54,389 nt of DNA from Caryophanales bacterium UBA7581. GTDB lineage: Bacteria; Bacillota_I; Bacilli_A; RFN20; CAG-826. The stretch covers positions 1 through 54,389 of the forward strand of contig DLKT01000044.1 in the NCBI GenBank assembly GCA_002477825.1. Reading direction: 5' to 3'. Of the stretch, positions 31,464 to 39,868 are shown in pieces. Below the pieces are notes generated by a model that saw nothing but the letters and a program-made list of their open reading frames with translations, did not search any database and was not told where the DNA came from. How positions within the stretch are numbered: position 1 is the first letter of the stretch; every line of letters starts with the position of its first letter. The translations under genes were made by a program, and so were the position numbers.

Positions 31464-31933
31464 TTGAAAAAGAATTAGTGACCTTGTTAGAAAAAAATAA
31501 TTTAACCATTGGCTCCGTAGAGTCTTATACAGGTGGTTTATTTGCAGCAACGATTACGGGTGTTCCTGGCGCTAGTAAAGTATTTCCCGGTTCTATTGTT
31601 ACCTATGCAAATGAAATCAAAGAGAAACTAGTGGGAGTGAAAGAAATAACTATTCATCAATATGGCGTGGTTTCTAAAGAAGTTGCGCAAGAAATGGCGG
31701 ATGGCGGAAGAGAAAAATTAGGCGTTGATATTTGCGTTTCCTTTACGGGAAATGCTGGTCCTACCGCTTTAGATCGCTTACCGGTAGGTAGAGTGGTCAT
31801 TGGTATTTCTACAAAGCCAAAAACCATGGTATATGAACTACAATTAGATAATTGTGATCGTAATCGTATTCGCGAAATATCCGTAGAACAAGCCATGAAA
31901 TGGGTTATGGAATATATTCGCACCAATGAATAG
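31460..31933 (+). CDS. pncC: Nicotinamide-nucleotide amidohydrolase PncC (CinA C-terminal domain)
   Basis: A 157-residue stand-alone CinA C-terminal domain. The nucleotide motif reads SVESYTGG, where most homologues have AESCTGG. It also has GVPGASKVF, GSIVTYANEIK, GVVSKEVA and the FTGNAGP loop. PncC deamidates NMN to nicotinic acid mononucleotide in NAD recycling. The N-terminal molybdopterin-like domain of full CinA is missing. It is coupled to pgsA and lies before recA, as cinA does in Bacilli. The Cys-to-Tyr change in the motif may matter for activity. Confidence 0.9.
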   Translation: MIEKELVTLLEKNNLTIGSVESYTGGLFAATITGVPGASKVFPGSIVTYANEIKEKLVGVKEITIHQYGVVSKEVAQEMADGGREKLGVDICVSFTGNAGPTALDRLPVGRVVIGISTKPKTMVYELQLDNCDRNRIREISVEQAMKWVMEYIRTNE

Positions 31934-31981
31934 GAAAAATCGTTCTTAACGCGTATATAAAAGAAGAAAGGAAAGAAGTAT

Positions 31982-32998
31982 ATGGCACAAGATAAAATGA
32001 AAAGTAGAGAAGAAGCATTAGAAGATGCTTTGAAAAGTATTGAAAAAATTTATGGTAAAGGCTCGGTAATGAAATTAGGTGATCGTCCTACCGTGGACGT
32101 TGATTCCATTCCTACAGGCTCTTTATTATTAGATAACGCTTTAGGTATTGGTGGTTACCCTAAAGGAAGAATTATTGAAATTTTTGGTCCTGAATCTTCT
32201 GGTAAAACAACCCTAGCGTTACACGCAATTGCCGAAGCTCAAGCGAAAGGCGGAAGAGCAGCGTTCGTCGATGCTGAACACGCCATTGACCCCGTATATG
32301 CCAAGCATTTAGGTGTGAATGTGGATGAATTAATTCTTTCACAACCCGATAATGGAGAACAAGCTTTAGAAATCGTGGAATTATTAGCGAAATCTAATGC
32401 GATTGATATTATCGTCGTGGACTCCGTTGCCGCTTTAGTGCCACAAGCTGAAATTGAAGGCGTCATGAGCGATAATCAAGTGGGTTTACAAGCACGTTTA
32501 ATGTCCAAAGCGATGCGTAAGCTTGCTGGTGTTTTAAATAAATCTTTATGTACGGTCATCTTCATTAACCAATTACGTGAAAAAGTGGGCGTAATGTATG
32601 GTAACCCAGAAACGACGACTGGTGGTCGTGCGTTAAAATTCTATGCTTCGGTTCGTATTGATATCCGTAGAGCAGAAGTCATTAAAGATGGTACCGATAT
32701 TATTGGTAACACCGTTAATATTAAGATTGTTAAAAATAAAGTTGCGCCACCATTTAAGACATGCAAAATCGATTTAATCTATGGCGAAGGTATTTCTCGC
32801 TATGGTGAAATTCTTGATTTAGCGGTTGACCTTGGACTGGTTAAAAAATCGGGAGCTTGGTATGAATATAACGGCGAAAGAATGGGCCAAGGAAGAGAAA
32901 ACGCAAAAGATTACTTAAAAACGAATCCTGCTATTTATGAACAACTCCATCAACAAGTCCGTGATAGCATGATGAGCAAAAAAGAAGAAACTTTATAA
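31982..32998 (+). CDS. recA: Recombinase RecA
   Basis: A 338-residue RecA. Walker A is GPESSGKTT (about 67-75), Walker B is IIVVDS, and the sequence is nearly unmistakable throughout (for example MSDNQVGLQARLMSKAMRKL). RecA binds single-stranded DNA, pairs homologues and triggers the SOS response. RBS AAAGGAAAG lies before ATG 31982. I see no GAAC-N4-GTTC LexA box in the 49 bp before it and no clear own promoter, so it may be read through from pgsA-pncC. A terminator follows, which separates it from the transposase-like gene. Confidence 0.98.
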   Translation: MAQDKMKSREEALEDALKSIEKIYGKGSVMKLGDRPTVDVDSIPTGSLLLDNALGIGGYPKGRIIEIFGPESSGKTTLALHAIAEAQAKGGRAAFVDAEHAIDPVYAKHLGVNVDELILSQPDNGEQALEIVELLAKSNAIDIIVVDSVAALVPQAEIEGVMSDNQVGLQARLMSKAMRKLAGVLNKSLCTVIFINQLREKVGVMYGNPETTTGGRALKFYASVRIDIRRAEVIKDGTDIIGNTVNIKIVKNKVAPPFKTCKIDLIYGEGISRYGEILDLAVDLGLVKKSGAWYEYNGERMGQGRENAKDYLKTNPAIYEQLHQQVRDSMMSKKEETL

Positions 32999-33003
32999 AA
33001 AAT

Positions 33004-33040
33004 AACTCACATTCATTGTATTTTGGGTGTGAGTTTTTTT
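33004..33040 (+). terminator. recA terminator
   Basis: Perfect 8-bp stem AACTCACA / TGTGAGTT followed by a T run. Confidence 0.88.
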
Positions 33041-33072
33041 GTAGCAATATGGTTGCAAATGGGACACTTCTC

Positions 33073-33101
33073 TTGACTTTTATGCCATAGAATGGTACAT
33101 T
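33073..33101 (+). promoter_or_regulatory. Promoter of the three-gene insertion
   Basis: -35 TTGACT (33073-33078), 17-bp spacer, -10 TACATT (33096-33101). The ribosome binding site AAAGGAG follows at 33111-33117. Confidence 0.6.
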
Positions 33102-33129
33102 ACTAGCGGTAAAGGAGCAAGAATTTTTT

Positions 33130-33930
33130 ATGGCGCGTAAAGCAAGAGAAAAAAGTCCAGTGGGAATTTATTCCATTCAAATCAAATCTTCTTTATATAC
33201 CTTTATAAAAGAAGACCATATTTTGTTCATGGATACTTTAACTGCATATGAAGGTTATTCGATACTTTCATACTTTTTGTCTCCTAATTTAATTACCTTT
33301 GTCATTCAAGAAAAAGATTTGACATTAGAGCAAGTAATGCGCAAAGTCATGGTGAAGTTTGTCATGGCATTTAAAAAGAAACATGATATTCATACCGAGA
33401 TTTTTCGTGAAAGATATTCATCCGCTCCTGCCTTATCGTTAGAGGATGCTTATGGTATGTTAGGAAGCATTCAAGCCCTTTATAAGAATCATAAGAAAAA
33501 GAAAGATGTCATTACTGCACCTTTTGATTTTCAAGAAGATCCTTATATTGATCATAGTTTTTATCTAGAGCATTTTTCCTCTTATGAAGATTATGACCAA
33601 AAAATACATGCTTTAAATCATAGTTCAAGAATCAAAAATCGTCTTTCTGATGAAGAATTAAAAGAATTATTAAAGGTCATGTATCAAATTGATCCGAAAA
33701 CGATGAATCAGTTGCCCAAAAACATGGTCATGCAAATTTTAGGCGGTATCTTAAATTTTGCAAAAGTGAGTGCTCGCCAAATCGCACGGGTAACCACCTT
33801 ACCGGTTCGTTGGCTTTGGCAAGTAACGAAACAACTCACCAAGCCACAATGGCAAAAAACAGAAAAGAAAGTAAAGAAGGAAATTCAAGATGGGAAGAAA
33901 AGAAAAAAGCCAATCAAAAAAGAAGCCTAA
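33130..33930 (+). CDS. Domesticated Y1/REP-associated transposase-like protein without HUH motif
   Basis: A 266-residue protein that reads as a full-length relative of IS200-like/REP-associated tyrosine transposases. MARKAREKSPVGIY matches their N-terminus. YFLSPN (48-53) matches the strand normally ending in the metal-binding NHxH, but here residues 53-56 are NLIT, so both histidines are gone. IFRERYSSAP (91-100) matches the conserved GxxFxxRYKSxP. The following segment, where the catalytic Tyr would be (RYIHxNP), is diverged. The C-terminal helix-turn-helix of the longer family members is kept (RLSDEELKELL, then SARQIARVTTLPVRWLW, 214-230). It is probably a DNA-binding protein and no longer a transposase. 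It overlaps the next gene by 41 bp. Confidence 0.75.
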   Translation: MARKAREKSPVGIYSIQIKSSLYTFIKEDHILFMDTLTAYEGYSILSYFLSPNLITFVIQEKDLTLEQVMRKVMVKFVMAFKKKHDIHTEIFRERYSSAPALSLEDAYGMLGSIQALYKNHKKKKDVITAPFDFQEDPYIDHSFYLEHFSSYEDYDQKIHALNHSSRIKNRLSDEELKELLKVMYQIDPKTMNQLPKNMVMQILGGILNFAKVSARQIARVTTLPVRWLWQVTKQLTKPQWQKTEKKVKKEIQDGKKRKKPIKKEA

Positions 33931-35011
33931 TTCTACATCTAGTTCCATTATCATAGAAGAAAAAGTAGCTGAACCTAGCGAAGATATACATGAAGAAAAG
34001 CCAGTAGAAGAGAACAAGGAAGAAACGAAGAAGAAAAAAGAAAAGAAACCGATTCGTATCAGTTCAATTCTTACCATGGCTGGCGTAGTTACTTTAGGTA
34101 TTGTCAGTGGTTCTGCTATCGGACTATGGTTGAAAAACAACAATCAAGCGTCTAGTGGCCCAAGTGTGGATCCTGGAGCATTAGAAGATGAAAAAAATCA
34201 AATTTCTACGAAATGGAAAAACGCTCAAGAAAAAGGTTTAGATTATTATGAAACCTTTACGCCAATTGAAATGGCCCAAATTGCGATGATGAATTTGGAA
34301 CAAGATGAATATATCGCGGAAAGTAATGGTAAGACCGCAGCGGGAAGTTTATCTACACAAAATATTACTTCCATCAAAGCGCGCTTTAAAAACAAGGCAT
34401 ATTTTGAAAATATCTCTTTTGGCGAAGCGGCGATTGTGGGAAAAGTTGAAGTTGGAAAGCGTTATATCGGTGTGGGAGATAACATTACTTGGTATAGTTT
34501 CGATAAATTATCTTTAAAAGGAACAGAGAAAAAGACGGAAGTTCCCGTTTATCTTGCTACTTATAAAGATAAGGCAAACGAAATGACAAGTGAGGAATTT
34601 GAAGAAAAGTTTGGTAATCCTTTAGATGGACCAACCGATTATATTATTTCTTCTGAAACGTTAGATGAAAGTGAAGAAGTTTCAGTGAAAGAAAAAGAAG
34701 GCGAAGACCAAATTGTTATCCGCTTTAATTTATTAGATTCAGCCGCTGCTAAATATAAAAAGAAAATTAAAGCGACAGAAGATAAAGTGTCGCAAGTGAA
34801 TGGTTTTAATTATATTCGTATTACTTGCACGCTTTCTAAAGATTTAAAAATGAAAGAATTTTATGTGGAAGAGCAATACAAGATGGTTGCTTTATCCATT
34901 CAAAGAGTAACATGTACGGCGTTTCTTCGCTCTACATATTACTACGATGTCAGTGAAGATGATTTACCTACATCCGTTGAAGAATATAAGTTTAGGGGTG
35001 ATGTTCAATGA
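33890..35011 (+). CDS. Membrane-anchored hypothetical protein with charged N-terminus
   Basis: A 373-residue protein I do not recognise. The first 58 residues are highly charged and cytosolic (Lys/Glu repeats). One membrane helix follows (about 59-84), and the rest is extracellular, with beta-rich segments and no cysteine motif. The start overlaps the preceding gene by 41 bp and the end overlaps the following gene by 4 bp (ATGA), so the three are translationally coupled. The overlap start at 33890 is supported by AAAGAAGG-like spacing, but is not certain. Confidence 0.75.
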   Translation: MGRKEKSQSKKKPNSTSSSIIIEEKVAEPSEDIHEEKPVEENKEETKKKKEKKPIRISSILTMAGVVTLGIVSGSAIGLWLKNNNQASSGPSVDPGALEDEKNQISTKWKNAQEKGLDYYETFTPIEMAQIAMMNLEQDEYIAESNGKTAAGSLSTQNITSIKARFKNKAYFENISFGEAAIVGKVEVGKRYIGVGDNITWYSFDKLSLKGTEKKTEVPVYLATYKDKANEMTSEEFEEKFGNPLDGPTDYIISSETLDESEEVSVKEKEGEDQIVIRFNLLDSAAAKYKKKIKATEDKVSQVNGFNYIRITCTLSKDLKMKEFYVEEQYKMVALSIQRVTCTAFLRSTYYYDVSEDDLPTSVEEYKFRGDVQ

Positions 35012-37911
35012 AACGAATTGTACTTTATTTAATTACCTATGCTTGTGTAACTACTACAGTTGCTGGTGTAGTACAAATTGAAATTCATAAAAAACCGGGA
35101 GGAGGAAACACTTCTCCAAGTTCTACTATACGTCCAACGACGTCTACACCCAATGATGGCAACGATGATTTTGTAGAAACACCGGTAATGAAGTTTATTT
35201 CTAGAGCCATGGAGGCGAAAGCGGTAGACTTAGACGCCAATGTAAAAATTCAAAAAGAAAACGAAACATTTCTCGTTCATATTGATGGAGAAGTCAATTA
35301 TGAAGATTTGAATAATATTAGCGTTTCCGCTAATCTAGATGTTGATTCTTCTTTTGTAAAAACTAGTGCAGAAATTGCTTATTTTACACCATATGCCTAT
35401 GTTTCTAATGATTTTATCCATGCTAAAGTAGAAACGAATGATTTTATAGCAGGAGTAAAAGAATTACTTCCTATCCTTGCTCCGGATATGAATATCAATT
35501 TAGAAGATAGTCCATTCTCTAATATCTCTACCGATGAAATTTTAGCGAATCTCCAAAATATGGATTTTAAAGAGACTGGAGATAATTTATTAAAAGGAAC
35601 ATTAAGCATTCCCAATATTGCCGATGTTGATTTATATTTAGACCAAGATTGTAGTTTAGTAAAAGCAGAAATCCCTCAATTAACGTTTGAAGGAATGAAT
35701 ATCTCCTTAGTAGCGGATACGGAATTCTTAAAGGAAAGCACGATTGCTTCCCCTGAAAAAAATCAAGTTTTTGATGATTATACGGATTTAATCCATGTCG
35801 TAAAAAATGCTTACGACTTAGCGAAACAAAAACAATTCTCTTTATCCCTTGATGCAGAAGTGAAAAAAGATGATTGGTCGACTTCTGTTAAAGCGAATAC
35901 AATCTTTGATTTAAGCAACAATTCTTATTACGCAGACGCTAATGTGCAATATAACGATAAGAAACTTGACCTTTCTATGCTTTATGATCAAAGTGCAATT
36001 TATTTCTCTTTGAATGATTTATTAAAAGGTCGTTTATCGGGAGATAATTTAACAAGAATTAAAGATATTGTTAAAGAAAAATTACCAGAAAGCGAAGAAG
36101 GAACTTCTTTTATTCAAGAACAACTCAATAAAATTTTAGAACGAGAAGAATTCCAACGTATTCTAAATATGAATGTGAATGATATTCTTGGAATATTCAA
36201 AAACATCTCTTATCAAGTAGATGAAGAAAATGAAACCAAGAAGAATTTACTCATTCAAGTGGATGCGAATGAATGGTTAGAAGGTAACGGAAATTTAAAT
36301 ATTGCCGTTAACTTAGAAAATCAACAAATCCGCTCCTTATCCATTGAAAACTTAAGCTACCAAGGTTATTTCTTAAATGCCAAAGTTCAACTCAATGATT
36401 TTGAAGAAATGCCACAAGTTCAAGAAAGTGATTATCAAGATTACGCACCGGTTTTAACGATTTATGATGAAGTGATGCGTTTAAGCAAAGAAACCGAATT
36501 TGGTTTCGATGTAGATATGCATTTCCAAAACGGAGATAAAAAATATCAAGTAAAAGGCTTTGTTCAATTCGCTTTACATGAAAAAGTTGAAGATAACTTA
36601 GCGTATGTTGAACTTACCATTAACGATGGAACCAAAGAGCATTCACTGATTATGGATTACCGCGGACAAACGATGTACTTTGCTTATAACAATAAATTAT
36701 TTGCTTATATGCAAGTTTCTACATTAAAAGACATGATTGGCCAAATTAAAGATTTGTTCAATGATAAAGATCCACTTTTAGATGGTATTCATGCTTTATT
36801 ACCAGATGAAAGCGAATTATCCGTTATCATACAAATTCTTAATGGTGATTATTCTAAAGTCTCTTTGGATTTATTAAAAGAAGTCTCTATTGAACAAGAG
36901 CAAGCACATATCGTATTATCAAAAGAAATTTTAGGCAGTAAGAGTGATATTGATATTACCGTTGGTTATCAAAATGATTCCTTAACTTCCTTAAAACTTC
37001 AAGATTTAACTATAGGCGGAATTACGATGAACTTGCAAGCCGGCTTTAGTCATTATGATGAAAGCAAACGTTTAAGCGATGAAAATCATTATCTTGATTT
37101 AAATACTTTAAACATTCTCTTACGTTTAGGCATTAATACAATGCATCAAAAATATTATCACTTAAGAGGAAATGCTGAAATTAAAGTGCTTGCAGAGGAC
37201 TTAAATATCCCACTAGATTGTTATATTCTCAATGACAATGGCGATGTGAGTCTTATGATTAACTTTGAAGATATTCCAGTTATCGCTTTAGTCAATACTT
37301 TACCGGCAGGTATGAGAGCAAATAGCACGAATTTGCTTTCTTATAATAAGAGTAGTAGTGGTCGTAACGCTCAAATCTATATTCATGATGGCTTTGCTTA
37401 TATCTACCGTGAAGAAACGGTAAAATTCACAATTTCTAAAGCTGAACTTTATCAAAAAGAAATTAAAGTCACAACGGAAGAATTTATGAATAATATTTTC
37501 TCTTACTTATTTGATAATGTAATGGGAATGAAAGATAGTATTTCTTCGGCAATAAAAGATTCCATGACAATGCCACCTGTAGAAGAAATGAAATTTGACG
37601 AATTGATCAATGATATGTCTTATCAAGAAAGTGAAAAGCAATTTAACTTCGATTTGAATATGTCAGCGATTACGGGAAATGATAAAATTACTTCTACCAA
37701 TATTGCCATTACTCATGCAACAACGGATGGAGTAGAACATCTTTCAACAGCAAGTATGAATATGAAAATTTCTGTTGTTGTTTCTATTGATGTTAAAGTG
37801 AATTTACATATTGAAGATTATGGTACTTCATTTGATGAAAATGAGAAAATATCCAGTTTCTGTGAGGCTTATCCTTACCAAACCGGGGAATTGTTTGTTT
37901 CTCATCATTAG
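35008..37911 (+). CDS. Large secreted or surface repeat protein
   Basis: A 967-residue protein with an N-terminal signal or anchor (about 1-21), a Thr/Ser/Pro/Gly-rich linker (about 30-52) and about four copies of a beta-rich module of roughly 220 residues. Each copy starts with a helix near a polar patch (for example residues 60-75, 265-285, 485-505 and 715-735) and goes on with long amphipathic strands. The shape recalls LolA/lipocalin-like lipid-carrier folds, but I cannot name the family. No lipobox, LPXTG or other wall-anchor motif is present. It is the last gene of the transposase-like operon, followed by a terminator. Confidence 0.75.
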   Translation: MKRIVLYLITYACVTTTVAGVVQIEIHKKPGGGNTSPSSTIRPTTSTPNDGNDDFVETPVMKFISRAMEAKAVDLDANVKIQKENETFLVHIDGEVNYEDLNNISVSANLDVDSSFVKTSAEIAYFTPYAYVSNDFIHAKVETNDFIAGVKELLPILAPDMNINLEDSPFSNISTDEILANLQNMDFKETGDNLLKGTLSIPNIADVDLYLDQDCSLVKAEIPQLTFEGMNISLVADTEFLKESTIASPEKNQVFDDYTDLIHVVKNAYDLAKQKQFSLSLDAEVKKDDWSTSVKANTIFDLSNNSYYADANVQYNDKKLDLSMLYDQSAIYFSLNDLLKGRLSGDNLTRIKDIVKEKLPESEEGTSFIQEQLNKILEREEFQRILNMNVNDILGIFKNISYQVDEENETKKNLLIQVDANEWLEGNGNLNIAVNLENQQIRSLSIENLSYQGYFLNAKVQLNDFEEMPQVQESDYQDYAPVLTIYDEVMRLSKETEFGFDVDMHFQNGDKKYQVKGFVQFALHEKVEDNLAYVELTINDGTKEHSLIMDYRGQTMYFAYNNKLFAYMQVSTLKDMIGQIKDLFNDKDPLLDGIHALLPDESELSVIIQILNGDYSKVSLDLLKEVSIEQEQAHIVLSKEILGSKSDIDITVGYQNDSLTSLKLQDLTIGGITMNLQAGFSHYDESKRLSDENHYLDLNTLNILLRLGINTMHQKYYHLRGNAEIKVLAEDLNIPLDCYILNDNGDVSLMINFEDIPVIALVNTLPAGMRANSTNLLSYNKSSSGRNAQIYIHDGFAYIYREETVKFTISKAELYQKEIKVTTEEFMNNIFSYLFDNVMGMKDSISSAIKDSMTMPPVEEMKFDELINDMSYQESEKQFNFDLNMSAITGNDKITSTNIAITHATTDGVEHLSTASMNMKISVVVSIDVKVNLHIEDYGTSFDENEKISSFCEAYPYQTGELFVSHH

Positions 37912-37928
37912 TAAATGATAAATGATGA

Positions 37929-37959
37929 AACTAGGCTCTACAAATTGAGCCTAGTTTTT
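37929..37959 (+). terminator. Terminator of the three-gene insertion
   Basis: Perfect 10-bp stem AACTAGGCTC / GAGCCTAGTT with an 8-nt loop and a T run. Confidence 0.9.
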
Positions 37960-38013
37960 CTTTGAAAATAGAACAAAAAATAATCATTTTTACTTTTATA
38001 AAGTAAGACTTTT

Positions 38014-38201
38014 TGCTATAATAACAATGTGTGAGGAACACAACCTTGTATCATAGATTTCAAAAATCCATTTCAGGTGAAAACCTATAATAATAAAATT
38101 TGGAGCAAAAGAATATATACCTACAGGGAAACTATGGCAGTTTTATGCTATCGTAGTGCCGTCTTTTGGGCGGAGTACGACTTTTTATAAGTCGCTTTTT
38201 T
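38014..38201 (+). promoter_or_regulatory. Structured leader or short RNA before rny, ending in a terminator
   Basis: An extended -10 (TGCTATAAT, 38014-38022) would start RNA near 38029. The next 170 nt contain small hairpins (GTGT/ACAC, GATTT/AAATC, AGGT-GAAA-ACCT), possible pairing of TATCATAG with CTATCGTA, and a 5-bp hairpin CCGTC/GGCGG flanked by CGTA/TACG. Then comes a terminator CGACTT/AAGTCG with six T (38178-38201). The outer TACG arm shares two bases with the terminator stem, so the two forms exclude each other. It precedes rny. It is either an attenuator/riboswitch of rny or an independent RNA; the class is unknown. Confidence 0.5.
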
Positions 38202-38238
38202 AACGATAAATAATCGCATGTCAAGAAAGGAGAAAACA

Positions 38239-39813
38239 ATGATTATTTTACAATCAAGCACCATGACAACATGGGTTGCTATTTTATGTATGGTAATTGC
38301 CTTAGCGTTAGGCATTGCCGGAACCTTACTCATTCCATTCTTTAAAGTGAAATCTTCATTAAAGAAGGGTGATAAGATTATTAAAGATGCAGAGTCAAAA
38401 GCGGACCATTTAATTAAAACCGCACAACTAGATGCCAAACAAAATGCATATGAAATTAAGATGGATGCGGAAAAAGAAATCAAAGAAAAGAAAGCTGATT
38501 TAGCCGCACAAGAAAACAAACTCTTACAAAGAGAACAAGGCATTGATCGTCGTGATATCGCTCTTTTAGCTAAAGAAACATCCTTAGAGGAAAAGAATGA
38601 TGCTTTAGCCAAGAGAATGAAAGAATTAGATGCTAAAGAAAAACAATTACAAGAAAAAATTGATTCCATTATTGCTGAATTAGAGAAAGTTTCTAATATG
38701 TCCGTAGGAGAAGCAAAAGAAGAAATCTTTAAACGTGTTGAAAGTAAAATTTCTCGTGAATTAGCGGCCTTCATCAAAAACAAAGAAGAAGAAGCAAAAG
38801 ATAATGCGGATCAAGCCGCAAGAGAAATCCTTTCCTTAGCTATTTCCAAATATTCTCAAGAAGTCACTACCGAAAGAACCGTTTCCGTCGTCGCTCTTCC
38901 AAGCGATGAAATGAAGGGTAGAATTATTGGACGTGAAGGACGTAATATTCGTTCCTTAGAACAACTCTTAGGCGTTGATTTAATTATCGATGATACTCCA
39001 GAAGTGATTACGATTTCCTGCTTTGATCCCATTCGTAGAGAAACCGCTCGTCGCGCTTTAGAAGCTTTAATTAAAGACGGAAGAATTCAACCAGGACGTA
39101 TTGAAGAAGTCGTAGAAAAAGCCAAACTTGAAGTTCAAGAATCCGTTCGTAAAACCGGACAAGAAGTCGCTTTCAAATTAGGCCTTCCACGTATTAATAA
39201 AGAATTATTAGATTATGTGGGTCGTTTAAAATACCGTACGAGTTATGGTCAAAACGCCTTAGACCACTCCATTGAAGTCGCTTATCTTTGTGGCATCATG
39301 GCAGCAGAATTAGGCTTAGATCAAAACTTAGCGAAGAGAGCGGGTCTTCTCCATGATATTGGTAAAGCCGCTGACTTTGAATTAGATGGTAGCCACGTCG
39401 AAATCGGTGTTCGTTTAGCGAAAAAATATGGTGAACCAGAAGTCGTTATTAACGCGATTGAATCTCACCATGGTGACGTACCTGCTAAATTCATTATCTC
39501 TACCTTAGTCGCTGCTGCTGATACATTATCCGCAGCTCGTCCGGGTGCCAGAAGTGAAACCTTAGAAAATTACGTACAAAGAATCGAACAACTTGAAACG
39601 ATTTGCAAATCTTATGAAGGCGTCAGTCAATGCTTCGCCATGCAATCTGGACGTGAAGTTCGTATCATGGTTGTCCCTGAAAAGATTGATGACTTAGCCG
39701 CTTATAAACTCGCTCGTGAAATTCGTGAAAGAATTGAAAGTGAAATGACTTATCCAGGTCAAATTAAAGTTTCTGTTATTCGCGAAATGCGCGCAGTTGA
39801 ATTAGCAAAATAA
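38239..39813 (+). CDS. rny: Ribonuclease Y
   Basis: A 524-residue membrane-bound endoribonuclease that starts mRNA decay. An N-terminal membrane helix (about 10-32), a long coiled coil (about 40-190), a KH domain (GRIIGREGRNIRSLE) and an HD domain with LLHDIGKA follow the normal order. ATG 38239 stands six bases after AAAGGAG (38226-38232); an ATG at 38218 upstream lacks such a site. It is preceded by a structured leader. The next gene is ymdB, as in Bacillus. Confidence 0.96.
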   Translation: MIILQSSTMTTWVAILCMVIALALGIAGTLLIPFFKVKSSLKKGDKIIKDAESKADHLIKTAQLDAKQNAYEIKMDAEKEIKEKKADLAAQENKLLQREQGIDRRDIALLAKETSLEEKNDALAKRMKELDAKEKQLQEKIDSIIAELEKVSNMSVGEAKEEIFKRVESKISRELAAFIKNKEEEAKDNADQAAREILSLAISKYSQEVTTERTVSVVALPSDEMKGRIIGREGRNIRSLEQLLGVDLIIDDTPEVITISCFDPIRRETARRALEALIKDGRIQPGRIEEVVEKAKLEVQESVRKTGQEVAFKLGLPRINKELLDYVGRLKYRTSYGQNALDHSIEVAYLCGIMAAELGLDQNLAKRAGLLHDIGKAADFELDGSHVEIGVRLAKKYGEPEVVINAIESHHGDVPAKFIISTLVAAADTLSAARPGARSETLENYVQRIEQLETICKSYEGVSQCFAMQSGREVRIMVVPEKIDDLAAYKLAREIRERIESEMTYPGQIKVSVIREMRAVELAK

Positions 39814-39816
39814 AAG

Positions 39817-39846
39817 ATAAATAGGGCCACTTGGTCCTATTTATTT
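39817..39846 (+). terminator. Hairpin between rny and ymdB
   Basis: A long 12-bp hairpin (ATAAATAGGGCC / GGTCCTATTTAT, one G-U pair) with loop ACTT. The tail is only partly T-rich, so it may be a weak terminator or an mRNA stability hairpin that allows read-through into ymdB. Confidence 0.6.
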
Positions 39847-39868
39847 ATTCTTAACGAAGGAGGAAGAT

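Noticed and set aside
33799..34143. Minus-strand frame over the 33130/33890 overlap
   Set aside because: Phe/Ser-rich shadow of Lys/Glu-rich coding on the other strand.
38029..38201. 6S RNA, T-box or c-di-GMP riboswitch before rny
   Set aside because: No T-box sequence and no c-di-GMP core are present, and the ends do not pair into the long central-bubble rod of 6S RNA.
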